Positions 1-4,656 of a stretch of 5,000 nucleotides of DNA are shown here, in pieces (position 1 is the stretch's first letter; each line of letters begins with the position of its first letter). Position numbers and translations under genes: made by a program. The notes beneath the pieces were generated by a model that did no database searches, had not been told where the DNA came from, and was given only the letters and a program-made list of their open reading frames with translations. Origin of the DNA: Patescibacteria group bacterium (GTDB lineage: Bacteria; Patescibacteriota; Microgenomatia; Levybacterales; UBA12049); the NCBI GenBank assembly GCA_018900295.1, contig JAHIGH010000226.1, positions 1 through 5,000 on the forward strand, written 5' to 3'.

Positions 1-42
1 CGTTGATATTGATGAATGGAAGAATTTGTCTCATTTTCGGGT

Positions 43-73
43 AGTATAGCATAAGATTTGAATGGAATGACAA
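43..73 (-). promoter_or_regulatory. Possible divergent minus-strand promoter
   Basis: Read on the minus strand there is a TTGTCA (68-73) and a TATACT (43-48), each one mismatch from the sigma-70 consensus but 19 bp apart, which is long. Just beyond it a minus-strand ATG at 34-32 opens a frame reading MRQILPFININ that runs off the window start. No Shine-Dalgarno precedes that ATG, and the predicted transcript would begin almost on it. The frame is too short to identify. The -35 overlaps that of the plus-strand promoter, so this may be chance in AT-rich DNA. Confidence 0.25.
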
Positions 74-96
74 TGGTGTAAGTTGTGTGGTATAAT
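67..96 (+). promoter_or_regulatory. Sigma-70-type promoter of the zinc-ribbon gene
   Basis: A perfect TATAAT lies at 91-96 and is preceded by TG at 88-89, giving an extended -10. An ATGACA at 67-72 matches five of six bases of the -35 consensus with an 18-bp spacer. Transcription would start near 103-105, leaving a leader of about 188 nt before the GTG at 292. This is the best promoter match I found in the window. Confidence 0.7.
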
Positions 97-129
97 ATTT
101 TAGATTTGATTCCGGGGTATTCTAAACGG

Positions 130-153
130 AAAAAAACAAAGGCGATCCGCCTT
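130..153 (-). terminator. Terminator-like hairpin on the minus strand
   Basis: Read on the minus strand, AAGGCG and CGCCTT (148-153 and 139-144) form a six-pair stem over a three-base loop, followed by TTTG and then seven T residues (136-130). That is the shape of an intrinsic terminator, but there is no identifiable minus-strand gene upstream of it. It may stop antisense transcription into the promoter region or be fortuitous. On the plus strand the same hairpin has no T tract and is simply part of the leader. Confidence 0.3.
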
Positions 154-272
154 GGCTTACCTTACAGCTTTTCAGTACTATTCGTACACGCTGTAAGGGG
201 CGCACAACCGGCGGACGTAAGAAGCTCTAAATGCTCACCCCGCAAAGCGGGGAATCGCAAAGAGCTTCTAAC

Positions 273-284
273 GAAGGGGGGTGA
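273..284 (+). promoter_or_regulatory. Shine-Dalgarno that fixes the GTG start
   Basis: The sequence GAAGGGGGGTGA contains GGTGA, complementary to the anti-Shine-Dalgarno end of 16S rRNA, and ends seven bases before the GTG at 292. It supports the GTG start over any other initiation codon nearby. The same GGGGTGA can pair with TCACCCC at 235-241 in the leader. Confidence 0.65.
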
Positions 285-291
285 ATCTTAA

Positions 292-579
292 GTGGCAGAA
301 GTTAAAGATATAACTCTTACTTGTAAAGACTGCGGACAGAATTTTGTCTGGACAGCAGACGAGCAAGAATTTTATAAACAAAAAAATTTTAGCGCACCTT
401 TACGCTGCAAAAATTGCAGAGTAAAAGCACGCGCAAAGTTTGACAGTGGAAATGGCGGTTCACGACAATCCTTTCCAATAACCTGCGGTCAGTGCGGCGC
501 GCAAGACACGGTACCTTTCCAACCAAGAGGCGACAGGCCGGTTCTTTGCAGGAATTGTTTCAAAAAGGGAGACAGGTAA
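292..579 (+). CDS. Small double zinc-ribbon protein, function unknown
   Basis: This 95-residue soluble protein has two zinc-ribbon units. The first has Cys11 and Cys14 with Cys39 and Cys42, spaced by a conserved-looking segment with FVWTADEQEFY (18-28) and a K-x-F-x-x-P turn; this fits the 'probable zinc-ribbon' family often found in Chloroflexota and candidate-phyla genomes. The second has Cys65 and Cys68 with Cys86 and Cys89 around VPFQPRGDRPVLC. Residues 43-60 form a basic, Gly/Ser-rich linker. There is no signal peptide or membrane segment, so it should be cytoplasmic. Four CxxC pairs and a basic charge suggest nucleic-acid or ribosome association, but that is inference. The GTG start is chosen for its strong Shine-Dalgarno seven bases upstream. 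It is monocistronic: own promoter, structured leader and an intrinsic terminator about 95 bases after the stop. The leader suggests control at translation. Confidence 0.88.
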   Translation: MAEVKDITLTCKDCGQNFVWTADEQEFYKQKNFSAPLRCKNCRVKARAKFDSGNGGSRQSFPITCGQCGAQDTVPFQPRGDRPVLCRNCFKKGDR

Positions 580-590
580 AACCCTTAATT

Positions 591-626
591 AATTTTCAAT
601 TTTCAATTTTCATTGAATTTTCAATG
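591..626 (+). repeat. AATTTTC heptamer repeats with a small hairpin
   Basis: AATTTTC occurs three times in tandem (591-611) and once more at 616-622. The last part also forms CATTGA (611-616) and TCAATG (621-626), a six-pair hairpin with loop ATTT. It lies in the 3' untranslated region of the zinc-ribbon gene, before the terminator. I see no function; slippage-prone AT-rich DNA is the simplest reading. Confidence 0.6.
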
Positions 627-674
627 AGATGGGTTGATTAGTTTGAAAATGAAGTAAATAATTACTAGTAATTT

Positions 675-720
675 AAAATTGCAGTTTAAAGTTAAAAACT
701 TTTGGACTGCAATTTTTTTT
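675..720 (+). terminator. Intrinsic terminator of the zinc-ribbon gene
   Basis: AAAATTGCAGT (675-685) pairs perfectly with ACTGCAATTTT (706-716), and inside it AAAGTT (688-693) pairs with AACTTT (697-702) over an AAA loop. The stem runs directly into a T run ending at 720, eight T residues from 713. The bipartite stem of up to 17 base pairs is long for a Rho-independent terminator. No other gene lies between it and the zinc-ribbon stop. Confidence 0.85.
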
Positions 721-736
721 GGTTCTTTTTGATGTT

Positions 737-869
737 TTAATTACTCATCTTACGCAAAATATTATTGTTCGAGCGCAGTCCCGCTCAGCGGGACGGAGTC
801 GAGAACTTCTCGATTCCCCCGCTGAGCGGGGTTACTCGAAGAATAAGCTGCGTAACATGTTTTAATTAA
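737..869. repeat. Structured palindromic element, copy 1 (about 133 bp)
   Basis: The left end TTAATTACTCATCTTAC (737-753) and right end TGCGTAACA (849-857) mirror each other: TTACGCA at 750-756 is the exact inverse of TGCGTAA at 849-855. Further in, TTATTGTTCGAG (762-773) pairs with CTCGAAGAATAA (835-846) with one G-G mismatch. The centre holds two GC-rich hairpins, GTCCCGC/GCGGGAC over TCA (778-794) and CCCCGC/GCGGGG over TGA (817-831). They are joined by TCGAGAA/TTCTCGA, which mirror around C806. The whole can fold as one cruciform. It encodes no protein, so if mobile it would depend on enzymes supplied elsewhere. The boundaries are inferred from similarity to 993-1127. Confidence 0.6.
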
Positions 870-942
870 TATTTCTATGTTGTTTGATGTATTTATTGGG
901 TTCTTGTTGTTCTTTTTGATTTTTATGCTAATGCCGGATTTT

Positions 943-1205
943 CGGATCATACAGAATATTACCACCGGAGTAATAACGGAAAATATTTTAAATTAATTAC
1001 TCACCTTACATAAAGTATGTTTCCGGCTTGTGTCCGGACGTTGTCCCGGTTTTATCCGGGAATCAGATTCCGGATGCGCCCTTTCGGGCTTACCAGAAAC
1101 ACATTTGCGTAACAAAACGTTAATGAGAAGCGCCAAGATGTAAAATTCTTTCTATTTCGGGTATCGAAAGGATACGGTTAGTCCCGTACTATTCTGTATG
1201 ATCCG
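943..1205. repeat. 16-bp inverted repeat enclosing the second element
   Basis: CGGATCATACAGAATA at 943-958 recurs as its exact reverse complement at 1190-1205. Counting inward beyond the perfect block, the next four bases match except one. The two arms lie 231 bp apart and enclose the second 134-bp element almost centrally. They could be ends of a larger element into which the smaller one was inserted, or two dispersed copies of a repeat in opposite orientation. No coding frame lies between them. Confidence 0.6.
993..1127. repeat. Structured palindromic element, copy 2 (about 135 bp)
   Basis: Its left end TTAATTACTCACCTTAC (993-1009) matches the first element's left end at 16 of 17 positions, and its right end has the same TGCGTAACA (1106-1114) followed a few bases later by TTAAT. 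The interior is unrelated in sequence but built alike from hairpins: GTCCGGAC (1032-1039), CCCGG/CCGGG (1045-1060), GGAATC/GATTCC mirrored around A1065, and GCCC/GGGC (1078-1089). GTTTCCGG (1019-1026) pairs with CCAGAAAC (1093-1100) with one mismatch and closes the structure. Similar length, shared ends and a divergent core indicate one repeat family. No protein is encoded. Confidence 0.55.
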
Positions 1206-1347
1206 GATTTGTCCGTGGTATACCACTCCGCTTTGAATTTGAGAATAACCGGTATATGCCTCCGTAGCTTTGCCTCTTCGCCTTATAGGCTTCGAAGGCA
1301 CAAGTCAAAGTATCGCCGTGCCCTTCCGTAGCTTTAGCGGAGGAGGG
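1161..1347. repeat. Cluster of small palindromes
   Basis: Several short inverted repeats follow one another. GTATC/GATAC flank a five-base loop at 1161-1175. GTGGTATACCAC (1215-1226) is a perfect 12-bp palindrome. A composite hairpin at 1272-1299 pairs GCC with GGC, TTCG with CGAA, and CC with GG. At 1321-1347 CCCT and CCG pair with CGG and AGGG as a longer hairpin. The 11-mer TCCGTAGCTTT occurs at 1261-1271 and again at 1325-1335, so the last two hairpins are related. I see no gene or known RNA here; REP-like dispersed hairpins are the likeliest reading. Confidence 0.45.
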
Positions 1348-1436
1348 TTAGGTATTATACTTTCGCATTTTGAAAGCATAGGGGTATAGATGAAAGTGGT
1401 GAAGCCAACTTTATAAATCGTGGGTGCAGTTGAATA

Positions 1437-1474
1437 GTTCTCGACAAGCTCGAACAATAAAAGCTTTAGTTATG
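1437..1474. repeat. 38-bp direct repeat, copy 1
   Basis: This unit begins GTTCTCGAC, continues through GCTCGAACAATAA and ends AAGCTTTAGTTATG. An identical copy lies at 1499-1536, 24 bases downstream. Its reverse complement carries TTATTGTTCGAGC and GTCGAGAAC separated by only two bases. The same two blocks are 23 bases apart in the element at 762-806. The unit contains the imperfect palindrome GTTCTCGA...TCGAAC and the octamer AAAGCTTT. It lies downstream of the minus-strand membrane-protein gene. Confidence 0.75.
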
Positions 1475-1498
1475 TTGGCGTAGACATTTCTCCTATCT

Positions 1499-1536
1499 GT
1501 TCTCGACAAGCTCGAACAATAAAAGCTTTAGTTATG
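1499..1536. repeat. 38-bp direct repeat, copy 2, overlapping a stop codon
   Basis: It is identical to 1437-1474 over all 38 bases. The stop codon (TAA on the minus strand, 1534-1532) and two bases of the last sense codon of the 722-residue membrane protein fall within it. No T-rich tail follows on the minus strand, so it is not a classical terminator, though its palindrome could protect the 3' end of the transcript. Confidence 0.75.
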
Positions 1537-3700
1537 GGGCAGGAGTAGTGACCTGGGTTGGGGTTGGGGTTGTTGAATCTTGTTCCTGAGCAGGTGATGG
1601 AAGAGGTGAAATGGTTGGACCGGGAATACTTATCTGTGGTTCTCTTTCAGGAAGTTGTGTTTCCGGTTTGTTTATCTGTAACGGTTCATTCACTGTGTTT
1701 GTTTGAGTATTGTTTGCCGGATTTTGACCGGTGGTTTCCTGATTGATTTTTTTCGTAAGCGCCAGTATTTCGTCATCTATTTTTTTGGTACTGTCTTTGT
1801 TGTCCGCGACCAATGATCTGGTTACCTGATACATGCTTAGAGCTTCATTATCGTTGCCGCCTTTGGCTTCAAGCGCGTGTCCGAGATTATAATAAGCATT
1901 CGCGTAATCATTCTTTAAATTGATGGCGATCTGGAATTGGCGAATGGCATCGTCATACATTTTTAATTGGTAGTAGATACCTCCAAGGTCAATATATTGT
2001 TGCGGATTATTAGGATCAAGAGCGATAGCTTGCTGGTTGGTCAGGATAGCAAATTTATCAGCATTTTCACCAAAACCAATAAGGCTTCTGTAAATAGAGG
2101 AGAGATTGCTCCAATTAAAGGAGGTGATAGGAGAAATCATAGTAGCATTTCTTCCGGAATTGATAGATTGTTGAATTAATTGAATGATGTTTTGTTGATT
2201 TTTTGTGTTACCTTCGCTATCTTTTTCCTGAAGCGCGAGGGCATTTGCCAAAGCAATATTGGTTTGAGAAAGGCCACGATAGTATAAGTCACGATATGGG
2301 TACATATTGACTGCGGCTAATTGTAAGTTGTAGGTTGCCAGTCCGTTATTTTGAGCATAGGCCTCAAGGGATTTTTTGTAATAAAGATCGGAAAGGAACA
2401 ATCTTATCGTGAAATAAAGCGGTATTATGACCAATGAAGTTATCATCAGGAAGAAAAGTATCGGGAGTAATTTGCTGTATTTTTTTTCATTTGTATTGAG
2501 GGAAATTGATTCTCCTTCCGGTTTGGCAGCGAGTAAACCTCTTCTCAGAGCTACGAAGAAGAATTCTATTTCGGCAAATTTTTCAGGGTTATTGTGGGCA
2601 CGCGTGACTGCAAATATTCCCAGCAGAGCGTAGAAAAGACATAATATAGTGAACGAAAAGGGAAGAAGGAACGCTAAAATAACAGCGATAATTAACGGGT
2701 AAAAGAAGTTGCGTTCTTTCAGGATTCTGAAAATTAAGAAGATGAACGCGAACAAGCCCGTAATGCCTGTTGTCGCGAGTAATTCCAAAATAAAGGTGGA
2801 TGAGCGGAAGAAAGTGAATGACCAAAGTTCGGGGTTCAGATTGTAGGCCGGACTCTTAAATCTCGTAAAGTCGGCGAGATAGGTTCCGAAACCGCTGCCG
2901 AATAGAAATCCCCACATGATACGACCGTTTTCTTGTGAGATCGCGGCGAATGCGGTCTGAAAACCTGTTTCAAGAGGGAGAATAAGAGGCTTCTGGGATG
3001 TCAGCAGTTGATATCCTGTTATTGCCAGTCCGGCGAGTAAGATGACGAAGGAGACAGAGAAGCCAATTGAGATAGGCGTATCGCCTGTATTCATGACGAT
3101 TTTTTTACCGGATTTTAGCTTTTTTACCAGGGATATAATAAAGTATACGGTGATCGGGATAATAAGAGCGTAATAAATTGCCTGATCCAGCAGTGAGCCG
3201 AAAGTATTGAAGTAGGTAGCTTGTGTATACTGGAAAGGGAGAATGTAAATTTTGAAATAAGAGAGGACGGAGAGTAAGGCTGAAAGACACGCGCCCAGTA
3301 CCAGGGATGAGATGATTATAAGAAGAGAGTTTTCACGTTTTACGGTATTTGTTATTAAGAAGAATAGCAGGGTTGTAAAGAGGAACGGCATATACGCAGT
3401 GAGAGCGTCAAGGCGATTTAGAGACAAAAGGGATGAGATAAGCGCAAATATGGCGAGAAGAAGCACCGGAATATCGAAAGGGGTGGTGCGGAATTTGATC
3501 TTGCCTTCAATTATGGTCCGTACACCGAAGAGAATAGCCAATATGCTTACGGAAGCGGATAGGAGAATTTGTTTGGGGAGGATAAATGCGTCTGTGTTTA
3601 TGCTGAAGAAGAGCAGGGGCAGGAGAAGCAGAGTTAGTCCTATGATAAAAAGACTGGTATTTTCGATGTATAAAATAGTTTGTTTTTTGTAATTTTTCAT
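1532..3700 (-). CDS. Wzy/O-antigen-ligase-like membrane protein with TPR tail
   Basis: The 722-residue protein has about ten membrane segments: near 16-33, 43-62, 76-94, 102-118, 125-149, 171-192, 211-230, 302-324, 332-366 (probably two passes) and 410-433. A large loop at 235-300 has GRIMWGFLFGSGFGTYLADF (259-278) and is followed by ELLATTGITGLFAF, the pattern of the O-antigen ligase/Wzy_C family, whose members polymerise or transfer lipid-linked glycans at the outer face of the membrane. The usual 'HN' pair before the last helix is not evident. After the final helix comes a helical region with two clear TPR units (about 566-599 and 600-633), then a low-complexity Pro/Thr/Gln tail (655-722). 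Family knowledge suggests a role in surface polysaccharide or protein glycosylation; the substrate is unknown. The start is an ATG with no good Shine-Dalgarno, but the short basic N-terminus before helix one fits. No glycan gene adjoins it. A tetrathionate-like or transporter identity is not supported by any motif. Confidence 0.75.
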   Translation of the reverse strand: MKNYKKQTILYIENTSLFIIGLTLLLLPLLFFSINTDAFILPKQILLSASVSILAILFGVRTIIEGKIKFRTTPFDIPVLLLAIFALISSLLSLNRLDALTAYMPFLFTTLLFFLITNTVKRENSLLIIISSLVLGACLSALLSVLSYFKIYILPFQYTQATYFNTFGSLLDQAIYYALIIPITVYFIISLVKKLKSGKKIVMNTGDTPISIGFSVSFVILLAGLAITGYQLLTSQKPLILPLETGFQTAFAAISQENGRIMWGFLFGSGFGTYLADFTRFKSPAYNLNPELWSFTFFRSSTFILELLATTGITGLFAFIFLIFRILKERNFFYPLIIAVILAFLLPFSFTILCLFYALLGIFAVTRAHNNPEKFAEIEFFFVALRRGLLAAKPEGESISLNTNEKKYSKLLPILFFLMITSLVIIPLYFTIRLFLSDLYYKKSLEAYAQNNGLATYNLQLAAVNMYPYRDLYYRGLSQTNIALANALALQEKDSEGNTKNQQNIIQLIQQSINSGRNATMISPITSFNWSNLSSIYRSLIGFGENADKFAILTNQQAIALDPNNPQQYIDLGGIYYQLKMYDDAIRQFQIAINLKNDYANAYYNLGHALEAKGGNDNEALSMYQVTRSLVADNKDSTKKIDDEILALTKKINQETTGQNPANNTQTNTVNEPLQINKPETQLPEREPQISIPGPTISPLPSPAQEQDSTTPTPTQVTTPAP

Positions 3701-3725
3701 TTAGAGAAAAATTGAGTATGTAACT

Positions 3726-3755
3726 ACTCTACCAATTTTTTGGGGGAGATGTCAA
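3726..3755 (-). promoter_or_regulatory. Promoter of the membrane-protein gene
   Basis: On the minus strand a perfect TTGACA (3755-3750) is followed after 18 bp by TAGAGT (3731-3726), which keeps the first, second, fourth and last bases of the -10 consensus. Transcription would begin near 3719, giving a leader of only about 18 nt before the ATG at 3700. That short leader lacks a Shine-Dalgarno. Confidence 0.55.
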
Positions 3756-3776
3756 GATGGGGTTTTTGTAAAATAA

Positions 3777-3808
3777 AGGGAGGTATTCCCTCTTTTTTTA
3801 AAGGAGGG
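3777..3808. terminator. Terminator-like hairpin, possibly bidirectional
   Basis: AGGGA (3777-3781) pairs with TCCCT (3787-3791) over a five-base loop. On the plus strand it is followed by C and seven T residues; on the minus strand by TTATTTT. The second arm can instead pair CCCTC (3788-3792) with GAGGG (3804-3808), a longer T-rich-loop hairpin. Its position, after the minus-strand transposase gene and before the promoter of the next minus-strand gene, suits a terminator of the transposase transcript. The stem is short, so strength is doubtful. Confidence 0.45.
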
Positions 3809-3845
3809 TTAGGGAGGATTTCGGGAGCCATGAAATTTTGAATCT

Positions 3846-3882
3846 ATTTAGCCTTGCAAGGTTCGACCTTGCGAGGCTAAAT
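3846..3882. repeat. REP palindrome A, containing the RAYT stop codon
   Basis: The core at 3849-3879 pairs TAGCC with GGCTA and GCAAGGT (3856-3862) with ACCTTGC (3866-3872) over a TCG loop; the two pairs between them include one G-T wobble. In this copy the arms extend to ATTTAGCC (3846-3853) and GGCTAAAT (3875-3882), giving a 17-pair stem. The TAG stop of the transposase gene (3879-3877, minus strand) lies in the right arm. Confidence 0.85.
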
Positions 3883-4563
3883 AAGGTTCTCGATATGCCC
3901 AAGCTCCTCGTTTTCTTCGACAAAGGTTTGATAGGATGGGGCAGGGGTGGTTTTGGAGAAATGCGCCAAGGTTTCCTCGGGGTGTACCCATTCGGTTTGT
4001 CTTGTGCCGAGATAGTCCGGATACGAACTCGGTTGACTTTGTCCACCTTGTAAGCCTTGCAAGGTTCGACCTTGCGAGGCTAGGGCTTGTTTGTGGATGT
4101 ATTTTGATATGTAAATGAACTGCGAATCGTTTGTTGTTAAGGCGGCCTTATAGGTATCCTGGTAGAGAAAGCCTATGCGTTTGTATTTGCGGTTGAAATA
4201 CATGGTGTATCTTGTGCATAGAGATTGCATAAATTTATCTATGGATAGCGCATTTTTTTGTTTAATAAAAAAGTGAAAATGGTTTGGCATTAAACAATAG
4301 GCGAGTAGAGTAATTTCTCCGGTAAAATTATTAAGCCGTAGTTTTTTGAGGATTTTATCCTTCTCTTTGTAGGAGGTGTCGGGGTCAGAAAGTCTTTCTT
4401 GTAATTCGGCTTCGTTTTTTGGAAGCAGGTATTCTTTTAAATAAGAAAGGAAGACTTTGTAGTCCTGTTCGTCTAAGAATATTTTTCTTTTTTCGACGCC
4501 TCTATTGTAGATGTGGTAGTAACCATTTTCTATATATGTTTTGACTCTATTTTTAGCAGGCAT
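3877..4563 (-). CDS. rayT: REP-associated tyrosine transposase (RAYT, Y1/HUH family)
   Basis: This 228-residue protein belongs to the IS200-like Y1 transposase family, single-strand DNA nucleases that use a HUH metal site and one catalytic tyrosine. The N-terminus has YHIYNRGVEKRKIF (16-29), typical of RAYT proteins. The HUH motif is His95-Phe96-His97 in YCLMPNHFHFF. GFLYQDTYKAAL (131-142) is the usual strand before the tyrosine helix, and Tyr155 in SKYIHKQAL aligns with the catalytic Tyr of the family's YIxxNP motif. The Asn-Pro pair is missing here. Residues 160-172 (ALASQGRTLQGLQ) are encoded by REP copy B. After them SSYPDYLG resumes the family pattern. The start ATG is the natural one for the conserved PAKNRVKTY opening, but no Shine-Dalgarno is visible. 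The C-terminus ends in REP copy A and may be a few residues shorter than usual. Activity is uncertain. Confidence 0.9.
   Translation of the reverse strand: MPAKNRVKTYIENGYYHIYNRGVEKRKIFLDEQDYKVFLSYLKEYLLPKNEAELQERLSDPDTSYKEKDKILKKLRLNNFTGEITLLAYCLMPNHFHFFIKQKNALSIDKFMQSLCTRYTMYFNRKYKRIGFLYQDTYKAALTTNDSQFIYISKYIHKQALASQGRTLQGLQGGQSQPSSYPDYLGTRQTEWVHPEETLAHFSKTTPAPSYQTFVEENEELGHIENLI
4052..4082. repeat. REP palindrome B, inside the RAYT reading frame
   Basis: Identical to the other two cores except that the first base is A instead of T. It is flanked by the five-base direct repeat CTTGT (4047-4051 and 4086-4090), with GGG between the palindrome and the second repeat. The unit 4052-4090 is 39 bases, exactly 13 codons, so the host frame is kept. 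Removing it would join KQ directly to GGQSQPSSYP in the transposase. Confidence 0.85.
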
Positions 4564-4587
4564 GATAATAGACTAGCATATTTTTTA

Positions 4588-4618
4588 TAGCCTTGCAAGG
4601 TTCGACCTTGCGAGGCTA
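4588..4618. repeat. REP palindrome C, upstream of the RAYT start
   Basis: Same 31 bases as the core of copy A and in the same orientation, ending 25 bases before the transposase ATG at 4563. Its position means it lies in the promoter or leader of the transposase gene. The TTGCAA in its arm could serve as a weak -35, but no convincing -10 follows at the right distance. Confidence 0.85.
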
Positions 4619-4656
4619 GTTCCTGTATTTCCTGTCAGGGGCCGAAGCGGATGGCA

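Larger units (their letters stand above)
103..291 (+). promoter_or_regulatory. Structured 5' leader, candidate cis-regulatory RNA
   Basis: The untranslated leader folds into clear stem-loops. Hairpin one pairs CCTTACAGC (160-168) with GCTGTAAGG (190-198), nine perfect base pairs, with an inner GTAC/GTAC helix at 175-178 and 184-187. Hairpin two pairs AGAAGCTCT (220-228) with AGAGCTTCT (261-269), again nine perfect pairs, and encloses CCCCGC (238-243) paired with GCGGGG (247-252) over an AAA loop. TCACCCC at 235-241 is also the exact complement of GGGGTGA (278-284), the Shine-Dalgarno of the zinc-ribbon gene. The CCCC strand can therefore either close the inner hairpin or mask the ribosome-binding site. 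I do not recognise a known riboswitch or protein-leader class. The GC-rich inner hairpin resembles those in the repeats at 778-831, so part of it could be repeat-derived. Confidence 0.5.
721..1531. other. Gene-poor stretch filled with structured repeats
   Basis: About 810 bases without a credible gene. The longest frame, a 67-codon minus-strand one (762-965), runs through a palindromic repeat and matches no family I recognise. I also see no tRNA or rRNA. What it does hold is listed separately: two related 134-bp elements, a nested inverted repeat, GC-rich hairpins and a 38-bp direct repeat. The parts I cannot explain are AT-rich spacers at 870-942 and 1128-1160 and the stretch 1348-1436. A 12-mer, GTTCTTTTTGAT, occurs at 722-733 and 909-920, on either side of the first 134-bp element. 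Confidence 0.7.
3846..4618 (-). mobile_element. REP/RAYT module: transposase gene with three REP copies
   Basis: The module is a single-gene REP-associated transposase flanked by palindromes at 3846-3882 and 4588-4618, with a third at 4052-4082. All three share the 31-bp hairpin design, are in the same orientation and differ at one base within the 31-bp unit. It lacks the second gene of IS605-type elements. Known RAYT proteins bind and cleave their cognate REP hairpins as single strands; by that precedent these palindromes are the likely substrates. Whether the module moves as a unit cannot be told from one copy. Confidence 0.75.

Noticed and set aside
85..291. A 68-codon plus-strand frame ending just before the zinc-ribbon gene
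   Set aside because: Its GTG overlaps the region just before the -10 box, so it starts upstream of the predicted transcript start. It has no Shine-Dalgarno, reads through the leader hairpins and resembles no family.
762..965. A 67-codon minus-strand frame in the repeat region
   Set aside because: It runs through the palindromic repeat at 762-846, and the peptide is low-complexity Ile/Asn/Lys with no recognisable domain.
1437..1536. Possible CRISPR array from the repeated 38-bp unit with a 24-bp gap
   Set aside because: Only two units, no cas genes, and the same repeat blocks occur in a different arrangement at 762-806, which points to a dispersed palindrome.
2589..2825. A 78-codon minus-strand frame inside the membrane-protein gene
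   Set aside because: Out-of-frame shadow of a long, well-supported gene on the same strand.
3312..3692. A 126-codon plus-strand frame opposite the membrane-protein gene
   Set aside because: It is antisense to the hydrophobic helices, which produces Arg/Ser-rich sequence. It has no ribosome-binding site and no family resemblance.
3861..3870. GGTTCGACC resembling a tRNA T-loop
   Set aside because: It is the loop of the REP palindrome, occurs three times, and has no anticodon or acceptor arms around it.
3838..4053. Plus-strand frame antisense to the RAYT gene, starting in REP copy A region
   Set aside because: Translates the REP palindrome (FSLARFDLARL) and the antisense of conserved transposase sequence; no independent support.
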